Positions 9,969 to 21,900 of a stretch of 45,645 bases of DNA are shown piece by piece. Positions within the stretch are counted from its first letter, which is position 1, and each line of letters opens with the position of its first letter. Location: the NCBI GenBank assembly GCA_000310025.1, contig FN649727.1, positions 6,544,459-6,590,103 on the forward strand, read 5' to 3'. The stretch is from Ectocarpus siliculosus (lineage: Eukaryota > Sar > Phaeophyceae > Ectocarpales > Ectocarpaceae). The translations under genes were made by a program, and so were the position numbers. Below the pieces are notes generated by a model. The model searched no databases, was not told the DNA's origin, and was given only the letters and a program-made list of their open reading frames with translations.

Positions 9969-12900
9969 CTGGAATGGAAGGGGGACGAAGCAAGTCATGG
10001 GCACCGAGAGGGGGGGTTGGCGAGAGTTCTGGAGACTAGCGTGAAGAAAAAACACCCACCCATGCGTGATGCGGTAGACCCTCGCATCGCAACAAACGAC
10101 TGCATCACAGCACTTATGCACACAAGCTGGATGTCGCAAACAAGACACGCCCTTTCTTCCGTAACCATCTGGAACCCCTGATAAAAACACAAAAACACAC
10201 ACGCGCACACTCACACAACAAATGCAAGTTTTCGAGGGTTTCGTCTCCCTGGGGTGTGTGCCACGTCTTTTGACCAGTCGGCCGGTTGGTGCGGTCGACG
10301 GGCGCAACCGAAGGTGCATGAAACCAACAACACACAAAAAGGACTAACGAGATGCAAATGCAGTCGTGGTCCCTGTATAAGGCCGTTTGCCTTTGTATAA
10401 GGCCTGTGAAATCGCGCGATACCGATGGAACACTACACTTCTCTCATACACTGGATAGGACCGGGTGACCGGTATGAAACCAGCAAATTCCCTTGGCACC
10501 ATGCTGCCTTAAAACAGGGACCCTTACTGTCGTAGAAAAAACGACCTACCCCCCCCCTCCCCCCCCCCCCCGGCTGCCAGCACAGACCTGTATGATCTCC
10601 GTAGACGGCTTAGCCTCCTTCAGCGGCTGCCGGGAGTGGTCCACGATGTTGATCTTCACGCGCGTGCGCTTGTGGCTGAAGGAAGCATTGAGCCTCGCTC
10701 GCGCCCCCGGCGGGATGTCGTCGCACGACGTCGGTTTGAGGTCGGCACCGTCCGCTCCGTGGAGTCGGAGAAGCCCGGCCTTAATCTGTCAAGCACCCCC
10801 ACCACAACATTGACAACAGAGAAGAATGCCACCACGACACGGTTTGTCGGAGAACAGGAGGTTGGGAGGGTAGCACATTGTGTTGTGTGTTGCTGTTGTT
10901 GTTGTTGTTGTTGTTGTTACTCCGAGGTAGGGTGAGGTTGTTGTCGAAAGATGCTCTCGTCAAAGTCGCCGCTCTAGTAAACATAGGGGAGGCGGCTTGA
11001 TCAGCGAGGCAAACATGAGCAGACGCCTCTCGTCGGAAGATCGATCGGAATGCAACTTAGCTATGTACTTGTACTATCCGTGCGGGCGTATGTGCCATGC
11101 GTAAGGAGCCCAAAAGCGAGATGCATGGGTCGGCTTACCAGGGGGAAGAGGTGCCGGACGATCTCCGTATCGGAGACGTTGATCCCTCTAGCCAGCTCGC
11201 TCACTGCAATCTCGGTGCTGTCGTTGAACTATAGGGCGGGGAGGGGGCAAGGGCGTTGACGAGAAGCGAAGGGAAAAAAGAAGGCCAGAACGGGCATGAG
11301 CCACGCAGGAATATTGAGGTATCTCGGCCTCAAAAAGAAATCACTGTTCGTAGAGCTTAAGGTATCTCGGCCTCAAAAATGAGTCAGACTTCGTAGAGCT
11401 GAAAAGTTCAAAGAGGCGCGGGGCAGAGAGGTTGTCGCGCCCGAAGGCAAAGGGTCGTGGGTTCAAGGTAGACTTGCACAGAATGGTAAATGACAACTCT
11501 TTTCTCTGCTCTTCTGTCTACCGTACGTGCCGTCGATTCGGTCCAAGTAGAGCCCGGGGCGGAAGGGGGCGATTAGCGGTAGTAGCAAAATCTCTCAACT
11601 CTGGAAGTAATGAGCTTAAATATACTACACACCATGTGCCAAAAAAGTAACACTTTTGGTACAATCTACGAGGTCTACCACAACACCTGGTGCAAAAGGC
11701 CCATCTGGAACGTGGACGAGTATATCCGGTACGTCTTGTCAAAGCAATGGGTCACCATTTCACCGTGCCCGAGGTGGTAAAGCCACTCCAACTTGCGGCC
11801 GGAATGAACCTGGGGCGGTGGGCGGTGGTCCAAACACACGCAAAACGGAAGCATTAAAGGGGAAAGGGAGCACAAGTTAAACACGGAATGTCCACCACGT
11901 CGCGCGCGGGCCGTTTGGAAACGCTTATTTAGGGGAGTCTTCTCGGGGCACGGGCCGGCCGTGACAACGCGGGGGGGGGGGGGGGGGGGGGGTTCTTGAA
12001 GTATTCTGGCGCTGTGGGAGAGAGAGGCGAGGGATGCAAGGACTTGAACAGCAGTTCAACAGCCTGCAACAGCCGCCGCCGCCGCCGCCGCAGAAGCAGC
12101 AGCAGCAGCAGGGAGCGGCGGCAAGTAGGGGGTTTGCCACAGCCCGCAGTTGCAACGAGAACCGACCTTATACAGCAAGCAGGAAACAAAGCAGCACCAA
12201 CGACGGCAATAAGCACAACAACGAACACAACTCGAAATACCTCGCTGTAGAAGTCAAGGAAGCTGACTACGTAGTCCTCGATTGGCGCGGGCGGCTTGAA
12301 CGAGGAGGAAACGGATTGCAGAGGCCAGCAGCCTGCCGTCAGCACGAACGTGAACGCCTCGAAGTGCATCGGCAGCTGTAGAGTTTTCGGGTTGGGGGGG
12401 GGGATACGCGCATGCGAGTGGGGGAGTGGGGGGTGCAAGCAGCACGACCAACAGCACAATTGCGGAGGCATTGGGCGGCGGAAAGAAGCAAGGAAAGGTC
12501 AGTTGTACTGCTGTTGCGCGGGCCAAACTGGGGCGGTCGAGCTGATGCAGGAGGAGCACTATACCACACGTAAAGATTCCCAAAGGATACGCGGTCGCAG
12601 CCGGGCATGGGAAAGGGGCAAGGAAAGCGAATAAAACCGCCCGCAAAAATGACCTCCTACAGATGGAAGTGGCGAGAAGGATGACGACCCCCCCAACCTC
12701 CATCCCATCCCATGCCCTCTGTTGTCACGACGGAACAGCAGACACAAGCGACACAAGACTTAGGTTCAACCCCTAGACCTAACCATAAGCTAGGTGTCAC
12801 ACGAAAAAACAAAACTTGCCTGCACCAAGCCCGCCGGATACACGAACCCGCCTTCGCCCTCTGCCCCCGCTCCGAGCCCTCCTCCGCCCCAACCGCCACC

Positions 12901-15900
12901 CCCGCCCCTTCCGCCGCCGCCGCCCCCACCAATTCCCCCCCCGCGCACCTCACGAAGCTCGCGGACAACACTCGCTCNNNNNNNNNNNNNNNNNNNNNNN
13001 NNNNNNNNNNNNNNNNNNNNNNNNNNNNNNNNNNNNNNNNNNNNNNNNNNNNNNNNNNNNNNNNNNNNNNNNNNNNNNNNNNNNNNNNNNNNNNNNNNNN
13101 NNNNNNNNNNNNNNNNNNNNNNNNNNNNNNNNNNNNNNNNNNNNNNNNNNNNNNNNNNNNNNNNNNNNNNNNNNNNNNNNNNNNNNNNNNNNNNNNNNNN
13201 NNNNNNNNNNNNNNNNNNNNNNNNNNNNNNNNNNNNNNNNNNNNNNNNNNNNNNNNNNNNNNNNNNNNNNNNNNNNNNNNNNNNNNNNNNNNNNNNNNNN
13301 NNNNNNNNNNNNNNNNNNNNNNNNNNNNNNNNNNNNNNNNNNNNNNNNNNNNNNNNNNNNNNNNNNNNNNNNNNNNNNNNNNNNNNNNNNNNNNNNNNNN
13401 NNNNNNNNNNNNNNNNNNNNNNNNNNNNNNNNNNNNNNNNNNNNNNNNNNNNNNNNNNNNNNNNNNNNNNNNNNNNNNNNNNNNNNNNNNNNNNNNNNNN
13501 NNNNNNNNNNNNNNNNNNNNNNNNNNNNNNNNNNNNNNNNNNNNNNNNNNNNNNNNNNNNNNNNNNNNNNNNNNNNNNNNNNNNNNNNNNNNTGTAGGGG
13601 AGGGGGGGGGGGGGGGGGGGGCGAAACGAGATGACGGAGTGCGGGCGGGCGGCAGGTGGAGCCGAACCTCCGCAGAGCCATCCGGTAACCAGATGGATTA
13701 CGTATCATGAAAGGGACAGGATATGATGAAATATGTATCATGTGAGGGACTAGGATAGAAAAGAAGTGACACCTCACCGCAAACCAATACTGTTGGCCTA
13801 GATAAGGTACCGTTCAAGTACGAGTCATGGCGTATTCCCTACACCGACTTTTAAGCTCGATTCGCTCTACAAACCTGCCCAATAGCGTTGTTGCGAAATC
13901 CGACCGACACGTGCAAGGAAAGCTACAATAGCTCTCGACGAGATCTTTTCAAAACCACTCTTTTTCGGCTGTAACAGCCTGTCGGCCGTGGTGCAATCGA
14001 GCTACGAACGTCGGTCTAGCTTGTGTTGTTCATTGTTACGGGTGAAACCACAACACAGCGCAACCTAGTTGAGGGTGACATGAGCATAGACATCTTCAAT
14101 GACTTGGAGCCAAACTTGAAACTCGTGGAGACTTTTTGCGACCCTTGGAGGATGTGCAGGTGCATATGGGATGTCTCTAGTACAGTCGAGTTCCTTTCTC
14201 TTTCCTTTATGTTGCCAGGCGCGGAATAAACAACTCAACTACCGCTGAACACCGCCGGTTCGCCGGTCCTGAGTAGCGCACCGCTGCCACTACTGCTGCT
14301 GTCTATGTTCGGTGTGAAGTTGGTTCGCAAAATTGAGAAGAACTTCGTAAATACGAACAACAAACGGTATGGCGACGATTTTTGCGTCGTCTGCGCCTGC
14401 CTGATCAAAGTTTCGGCACTGCAAACGGCAGCCCTCGTCGAAAGTACGTGATACCCGCTGCCTCTGTAGTCCGGCGAAATAAACCTGACGGGGGTAGTGA
14501 GTGATAGAGTGGCCGGTGTTTTGTATACATAGCACGAGACACGTACACCAAGAGGAAAACATTGTGCTGTAAAAGAAGAGCACGAAAAAAAAAAAAAACG
14601 AGCACCAGAGCAAAAATCGACAGAATTTTCGACCAACGGATGACACTTGAGTATTTGTCGTCACAATATTCCAACGGAAACAGGTGTGCCGTTGTTGAGG
14701 GTTTCGCCGCGCTTCCTTGCTAACCAAACATCTCTGACAACGTGTTTTAGATACCTGCCACTCGACGTAGCCAGTGTGCAAGTCCCGACTGAGAGTCTTG
14801 TCCACGAACATCCTCTGCAGCTTGGACGTGTACTCGAACCCGGAAATCTGGTTCGATGAACGTCACCGACGCAAGTTAATGTCTCCCGCACGATATGTCG
14901 TGGGTTCGAGGTTGCCGCCGAGGGCCATGCTGTCAGTATCTTGAATCTATGCCGAGAAATGCCTTGTCGCAACTGCGAAACACGCCTCCGTCGATCATCC
15001 CCTTTTCGCTTGTCCTTCCCTTCAATTCCCTCTTACGCAATCTTCTTTAGTATGCATGCACTGACGTCGTTGCATAGCCCCGCTCGTCAGGCATTCGCCC
15101 TGAGTTCGTTCCTCGCTCGTCGGACACGGAGGCGAGCTACTACTCTCCCCTGCCCTCCGCTCTCACTCTCACATAACATCCTTGCTTTCCGCATATCCCT
15201 CGAGCGATATTCTTCGGCCTCGATCTACACGAACGTCGGACGACAACGCAGGAGATCCCCCCCCCCCCGCACAATGAAAATATTATGCTTTCGTACTCGC
15301 CTTTCGCATGTTTTTGAGCATGCGTTCCTCGGCCTCGTCGGACACGGAGGTGAGCTGGATGATGCGTTTGGAGAGAAGCTTGGAGTAGTACTTGTGGAAG
15401 ATGTCCTTGTCCGCAATGTAGGCGAACAGGAAACCCACGTGGTCGAGCGACTCCTGCCGCGTGCCCTCGTCCACCTTGGACTCCTTGAAGCCCTGCAGCG
15501 TGTGTGTTTGCGCGTTAACAAACACACAGGTTTGCAAAGGAGACGCGAAGCGTGTTACTCGGAAACATCAATGCTCTAGTTTTTGGAGTTTCGTGAAATG
15601 GCAACCTAGCGTTACATGACAGGAATATCGAGGCGAAATACTTTGGTTATTTCTGATTGAATGGGGTGGTTTCTGCGAGCGGACGTTTAGGTGGTCGTCT
15701 ATCTCCATTCAATCACAACAGCAACCCTCACAACAACAGCGACAAAACAACAAGGAAGACTGATTCGAGACCGGTGTTACTGGTCCGGAAATCCGAGCGT
15801 ACAGCAAGGAGGCAGGATTCACAACCCGTTCATCACCGCGGTTGGTTGCGGAGGCAAACAACCATGAACGTTCTTCAGAAACATGCGGCGAAATAGCACA

Positions 15901-18900
15901 CTCTGACAAAAAAAGGTGCAGAGAGCTCGATGAACATCACCATTACCACCGCAAAAAGGAGCACCAGGGGGAGCTTACATACCTTGTCGAGTAGGCAGTG
16001 GGCGTACCGTGCGAGCCACTCCGACGCCTGCGGGACGGCGTTGACGAACGACTTGCACGCTTCGTCAAGCACGGCCCTGAAGCCGGGAGAGCTGTCGAAG
16101 GAGTCCGCCATCAAACCCTTGTAGTGTTCGTACACCTGATGAAGGGCGAACAACGGCAAAAAAAACAAAAAACAATGTCATGGTGAACAAAAGGTCACGG
16201 CACTCACGGGGCCAGCCAAACTAGTTGGAAGGGTCAATGGTGCTGCCGTGTACGAGGGAGTGAAAGCAGCGTCAAACTCCAAGCAACAGACCGCCAAACT
16301 TCCGACGATCACGGTTCAGTCCATCAATGAAAGGAGCTCGCCTCGAGCATGGCCGCCACAACGTCGTCGCTGGTGACGACGGCCGCCTTGCCGCCGCCCG
16401 CGGGTAGGAGGTCGTTGTCCCGCACCCCCGCCTCGTCGTCGGACACGTCCATGGCCCCCTTGGCCTGGAGGTCCTTGACGACGGTGAGACCCACGCTCCG
16501 GACGTGATCGCGTACCACCTAGGTTTCGTTTCGTGAGGCACGCACGATCTCGTCGCTTCACTGGTAAGTCACGACGAGGGAGTCGGCGTTATAGAAGGAC
16601 GTCGAACCTGAAAGACCGTTCTTCTAATCATGTCGTCGTTAGTGGTTTGCACGAGGAGAGCTTCAAGTTCGGCTAGATTATCTGTGCGATGGTACTCTTC
16701 TTCAAAAATGTGTGCCTTGCTGTGTGAACTTGTCAAAATCAGCGATCCACCCGATAGACGAGCAAGAAAATAGCACGTCGAGTCCATCAACACGGCGAGA
16801 CTCTGATAACAGGCGGAAGAGCACACAATCACACCTCCGCTTGTCGACGTGGAACCCTGCTTGGCTAACACTGCTAGGCACAACTTTCCCCTGTATCCCT
16901 ACGCTGAACCCAGGAGATTGATGGGGTCAGATACGTTCCTCCTCCGCCGTCGTCCCCCCGTCGGAGAACCTAACAAGCATACGTTCTACTTGCCGCACTG
17001 AGAATTACGTATCTCATTTCAGCAGTCAGCAGGGTCACCGCTACTACAAGACTCACATCCGCGCCTTGTCAACATGCCAACAGCGCAGCAACACCACAGC
17101 AGTGGCACAGCCTCGCAAGAGTGCAGCTGTGCAGCAGGGCTTTTCGCGAAGAACGAGTGACAAGCCGCAAAACTCTGAACAACGCGTTTGGTGCTGCTAT
17201 CGGCACAAGGCAATATTTCGTTACCTCCTCGAGAGCTTTCATGGCGTTGTTCTCTACTGCCCCGCCCCCGCCCCTAGTCTCCCCGTCCTCCAGGTAGCTG
17301 ATCAGGGTGAACAGGCGCCTCAGGTCTACCCTCTTCTCGGGACTCGCCGACAGCATCCTAGCACGCACACGACAATGGAACAAATACTTTGAGAAGATAA
17401 TAAAACAAGTTCTTCGCCAGGCGCACACAACAAAAAGTAAATGCACGAAACCAAGAATATGTTTAGAGCGGAGGTGGATGCACCTCATGTGCGCAGGCAG
17501 TGGAATAAGTCGCAGATTTTAGTGCGAGGAAACGGCTGACATGCAGTTGGCACAAGGCACAAACGATGCAGTTTGGTTAGATGCTGGCTGTTCAAGGCTT
17601 CTGCTTTACTCGGCTCGACGGAAGCACCGTCCTGCAAGAAACAAGGGTAAACGTACGTGAGTTGCCTGAGTTATGGCTTCAATGCAGTGCTCGTGAGTTT
17701 TCGTTCGGGTGGTTTTCAACCATAGCAAACTACTCAACGTTCAACCATGGGTTTGCACAGGAGCATCTTTGTTTGGATGGAGTCCCCGGGACAAAACGGT
17801 GATGCTCACGAATTGTCTGCGCGTTCTGCCCTTCCTTGGCTCTACAGTGTACTGAGTCTTGCGACACCCAAGGTCAATTCACGGCAACCTTTTCGAAGCA
17901 GTACTACAGTATGCCATAACTTCTCGCGCCAACCCCAGCTTAACTCATGTCTACCCCGTTTGTTCGTCGTTGTTACGTCCACACGTGGGATGCGACTTCG
18001 TGCCCGAAAAACGGACTACATCTCCAAACCGGTCGCTTTCTTTTCCCGCGGTTCTAGTTGGCAGCTTGAGTCTTATGAGAACACGCCCCCAATCAATTTT
18101 CGGTGCCTACCGCTGCTGCCTCTTCTATATCTGACGCCCTCGCATGGCACATCAGGAGCGTGACCCAGCTCCGTGGGCTGTGGTCATTGGCGAGGGACTG
18201 CAGCGGGGAGCAAAAAACGTGTGTGCACTCCTCTCTCTTCTCGGAACGTCAAAAGTTGTCTTATCGCTATCGTAGTGTACCCGACAGCATTCAGCTCGGT
18301 GCGACCACCTTCAAGACCCCTCAACCGCCGCCCGCTCTCACCCTCTAGCCTCCTCTACCAGCCTTGAGGAGTGGGCCTTGATCAGCGCCTCCTGCGCAGC
18401 CACAAGGATACGCCGGGCCGAGTACGAGCCCACGAACGACTCGCAGCGGCTCGCCTCCTCCTGTAGGCGTTCCGAGAAGCGTTCCGAGGAACGTTGCCGG
18501 AAGGCCACCACGTGTAGACAGGACAAGGGAGGATGTGTGTTTCCAAGGAAGAAGAGGTGTGTGTTTGAATGAGACCGAGGAGGTCTTGGGGTCAGGGGGG
18601 GGGGGGGGGGTGCGTCGGAGTCACCCATCCTTTCGGATTGGCGTACCTCCTTTTTGGGGTGTTTCGAGACAAGTCAGTCATGAAGAAAGCCATGGCTCTT
18701 GGTTCGGCTTACGAAAAAGAGCGGGCAAGATGGCGGCCTTGACAATTTTCTGTCTGCTAGTCGTCTCGAACGTTTAATAAGGCTAGCCGACTCGCCCTAC
18801 CATCTCCATCTTAAAGTCATTCAGCCTTTATCGATCAACCCAACCCAATTGTTACCACCCCCGCGTGTGTTTCCACTATTATTTTGTCAACTGTATTTCT

Positions 18901-21900
18901 TCATTGTTGAACACGAAGTGCGATGACTGAAACCTGCTGTTATACCGCTTTTTCTCGCCGTCGGCGTGGTTTAATGCTATTAGTCGCCCCGGCGGTCTAG
19001 TTGGTATCCTCGAAACCTTCTAGAGGTCAGGTCAGCGGTTCGAATCCCAGCGGAAGCGAGCTTATCTTGCAAAGTGAGTTTTTCTCTCGCTTCCGCTCCT
19101 AGCCTAGTGGATAGCGCTAGTTCGTGTGTACACAGAGGGAAGAGAGTGCTAAACTCTTCTCGCATTAAAAATCGAAGGCAAAGTACCGCAGGAGGGGAGG
19201 GTAGAGAGGGGCTCTTCTGTGTGACCACGGGTTGGAGTAAACGGCACTAGTGCTGTGAGCGCTGATTTGAAGTCAAGACAAAAAAATATATATAGAGAGC
19301 AAGAGCTCAGGTTGGGGTGACGGTGAATGAAAAAAAGGGACGACAACACATGGTCTGTCGCGCACAAGCGTGCTTCCTCGTTCTCCGCAGCATGACCAAG
19401 TTCTACGGTATCCGTTACTAACCTGCAAGTATCTCTCCACTTCCTGGAGATAGCGGGGGACGGACATGTGCTGCAGGAGGTCGCTCCCACGACGGCTGAG
19501 AGGCACCGTAGTTCGGGTGGGGTAGGTGGGGGGGAGGTCAGAGGGCAGGGGAGTGCATGAAGTGCTACAGAAGGTTAAAAGCATTGCTGCCAGACACAAG
19601 CAAGAGCCTTGCCCCCCCCCCAACGCACGCGCACCTGTAATATCTGCCCGTGTCCGTAACGAGAAAGTCTTCGAGTTCCGTCTGGAACAGGTGACTGCGG
19701 TCCCTCTTTTCGAAGCCGAGCGTCTCGTACCTTCCAAGGCAATCAAATCGGTCAAGACAAGTACCCACGGGTTGAACGACACGGTTACGCATCCCGGCGA
19801 GCAAGGCGTACTGTTTGAAGTCCCCTCGTACCATGAAGGAAACGTATGCGCCCGGTAGAACCAATATCGTTTTGTAGGGTGTGATGCCGTGATACTCGAA
19901 GCCGTTCTGAACTCTGTCCTGCACCTCCTCCTCTTCGGCGTTGTTCATGGCGAAGAAACGACGTTCCCAGTTGCGGTTTCGACTAGCTAATATCCTGGGC
20001 AGCAGTTGTATATTTTGCCTTGTTGACTCGCCTTGTATGTGTCATGCCAGTGTTATGTCAGTGTGCAGTCGGTGGTTTCTTCGAATGCGATAGGAACCCC
20101 CACGTTCTTGTCCTTGAGCAGACAGAGAACGTTGGCTCGTCGCCGCTGGCTGAACTCATTTTGCAAAGCAACACCCAATGGTGCGATCGCGCCTTGCAAT
20201 ACACACAGACACAGTGCGGGCAGAATGATAACTCGGGCATTCATTGGGCCTCTCCTGTTTTGCTTTGCACGCTTTCGACGAATGCGCCGCCGATGATTAC
20301 AATAGTGTACCGCCCCCCCCTCCCTGGACCGAATCTCTTCGCTCGATATTTCCATGACGAGAAGGGTGTCAATTCCGAGGGAGGAGTCCTCGGCAAGCTC
20401 TTGACAAGACAAATACCATACTTTGAGCATACTGCTGCGTATCAGTGAACAACCACCTTCATTCCACGTTGTTGAGATTCTTGACGAGACCGAGACTATT
20501 TGCGATGGGAGGAATAGGGGTGGGTAGAATGCGGTGTCGTACGTGCGCCGAACAAAGTCTCACGTCTTTAGCAGGGATCTGACGGCGTCGTTGTCGTCCA
20601 GGTTGCTGAGATTCCTCTCCCTAGCGGCGTTGATGACCTTCATGGTGTTGTGCCGCAGCCGCTCTTTCAGGGCCTCGAACACGCGCTCCTTCCACACCAT
20701 CAGCGACATCTCGCGCACGAAGTACACCTATATTTGTTTTTTCCCATACACGTTCCGAACGCGGCAGAGACCACGGGGTCAAGGTGCACACTCGTTGCCA
20801 TACATCGATAGATCCCTCGCACTCTGACAAGCGAAACCGTGAGGTTTGTACAAACCAGGCGGGCGTCGCGCCAGGCGAGAATAGCGAGACGGCCGAACCG
20901 AACGAAGCGCGAAGATATGTGTCTGATGTTTCTGAGAGGAGATGCAGCAGGAGTACACAACTTCGACGCGAAGGCGAGAGAAACCCAGTAGAAGAGGTTC
21001 TAGAAAGAGGATTACGCAATACGCTACTGCTTTCCGCCGGGGATGGAGCAGGACACTACCTTTGACCGATAATACATGTCAAATGCTACCGCATATGTGG
21101 GGACGCGCCAGAACCAACACCAAACTCCCACCGTCGCGACCATGCACCAACACGCCTCCACCGTCTCTCACCCCCTCTTTTGGCGACACTCCAGTCTCGC
21201 AGTGGTTGGTGTTGATCCAGTGGCGATCCAGGTACTTGAACCAGTCGGAGCCGTAGTGCATCCCGACGGAATAGTTGTGGAATGATGTTCGGTACCTGAC
21301 CAGAAGCTCGGTGTAAGAGTGCGCAGTGGCGTTGTCGAAAGCCAGCAAGCCCTTCAGGACCCCTGCCACGTAGAGCTCCAGGGTTTCCTACAAAATGCCA
21401 ACACAGGGGTGGGGGGGGGTGCGGGGTAGAAACTTACGCTGTATTGTGCATGTGTAAGGGTGGATCTACGTGAAGTATGGCGTTCGGTGGTGTCAAGGCC
21501 TACAGCAGTGGAGCTACACGCAGGGTGTATGACGTTTGTTTTACGCGAACTTCTGACGTGGTGGGGGATCGAACGCTGTTGTTAGCTCACTTCTCGTACT
21601 GCTTATGGGTCGCTCTCTGCCGTCGCGGGGTTACCGCTGTATGGTGGGTACAGCGGTAGGCCTCTGTTCTTGGGTGAGTGTACACGGGTCGCAGCTTCGA
21701 CGGAGGAATTTTTTCAACGAAGGCGACACCCGCCGCCAGCTCTAACTTGCCACCGCCGTTTTGTTTGCATTCAGACTCCATGGCAGTGGTTGTTGTCGAG
21801 GGGTGGGGAATGGGCATCAGGAGCCGAAACGGCACGCATGCTTGTCACACAACATGTGTGGCAGAGTTTCCGTAGACTAGCAGTCTCACGCTGGTCTGAT

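Noticed and set aside
12712-13777. Long open frames on both strands across the N block
   Set aside because: They are open only because N has no stop codons.
16569-16883. Minus-strand frame in a cullin intron, considered as a cullin exon
   Set aside because: The flanking exons join directly in the conserved alignment and this segment has no cullin similarity.
19695-19895. Open frame that runs on between cullin exons 4 and 5
   Set aside because: Reading through adds about 66 residues with no cullin counterpart. Removing it with a GTATCA donor and CAG acceptor restores normal spacing.
20053-20430. 125-codon minus-strand frame in a cullin intron
   Set aside because: It was examined for the missing cullin segment. 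It has no match, and exon 4 was found elsewhere.
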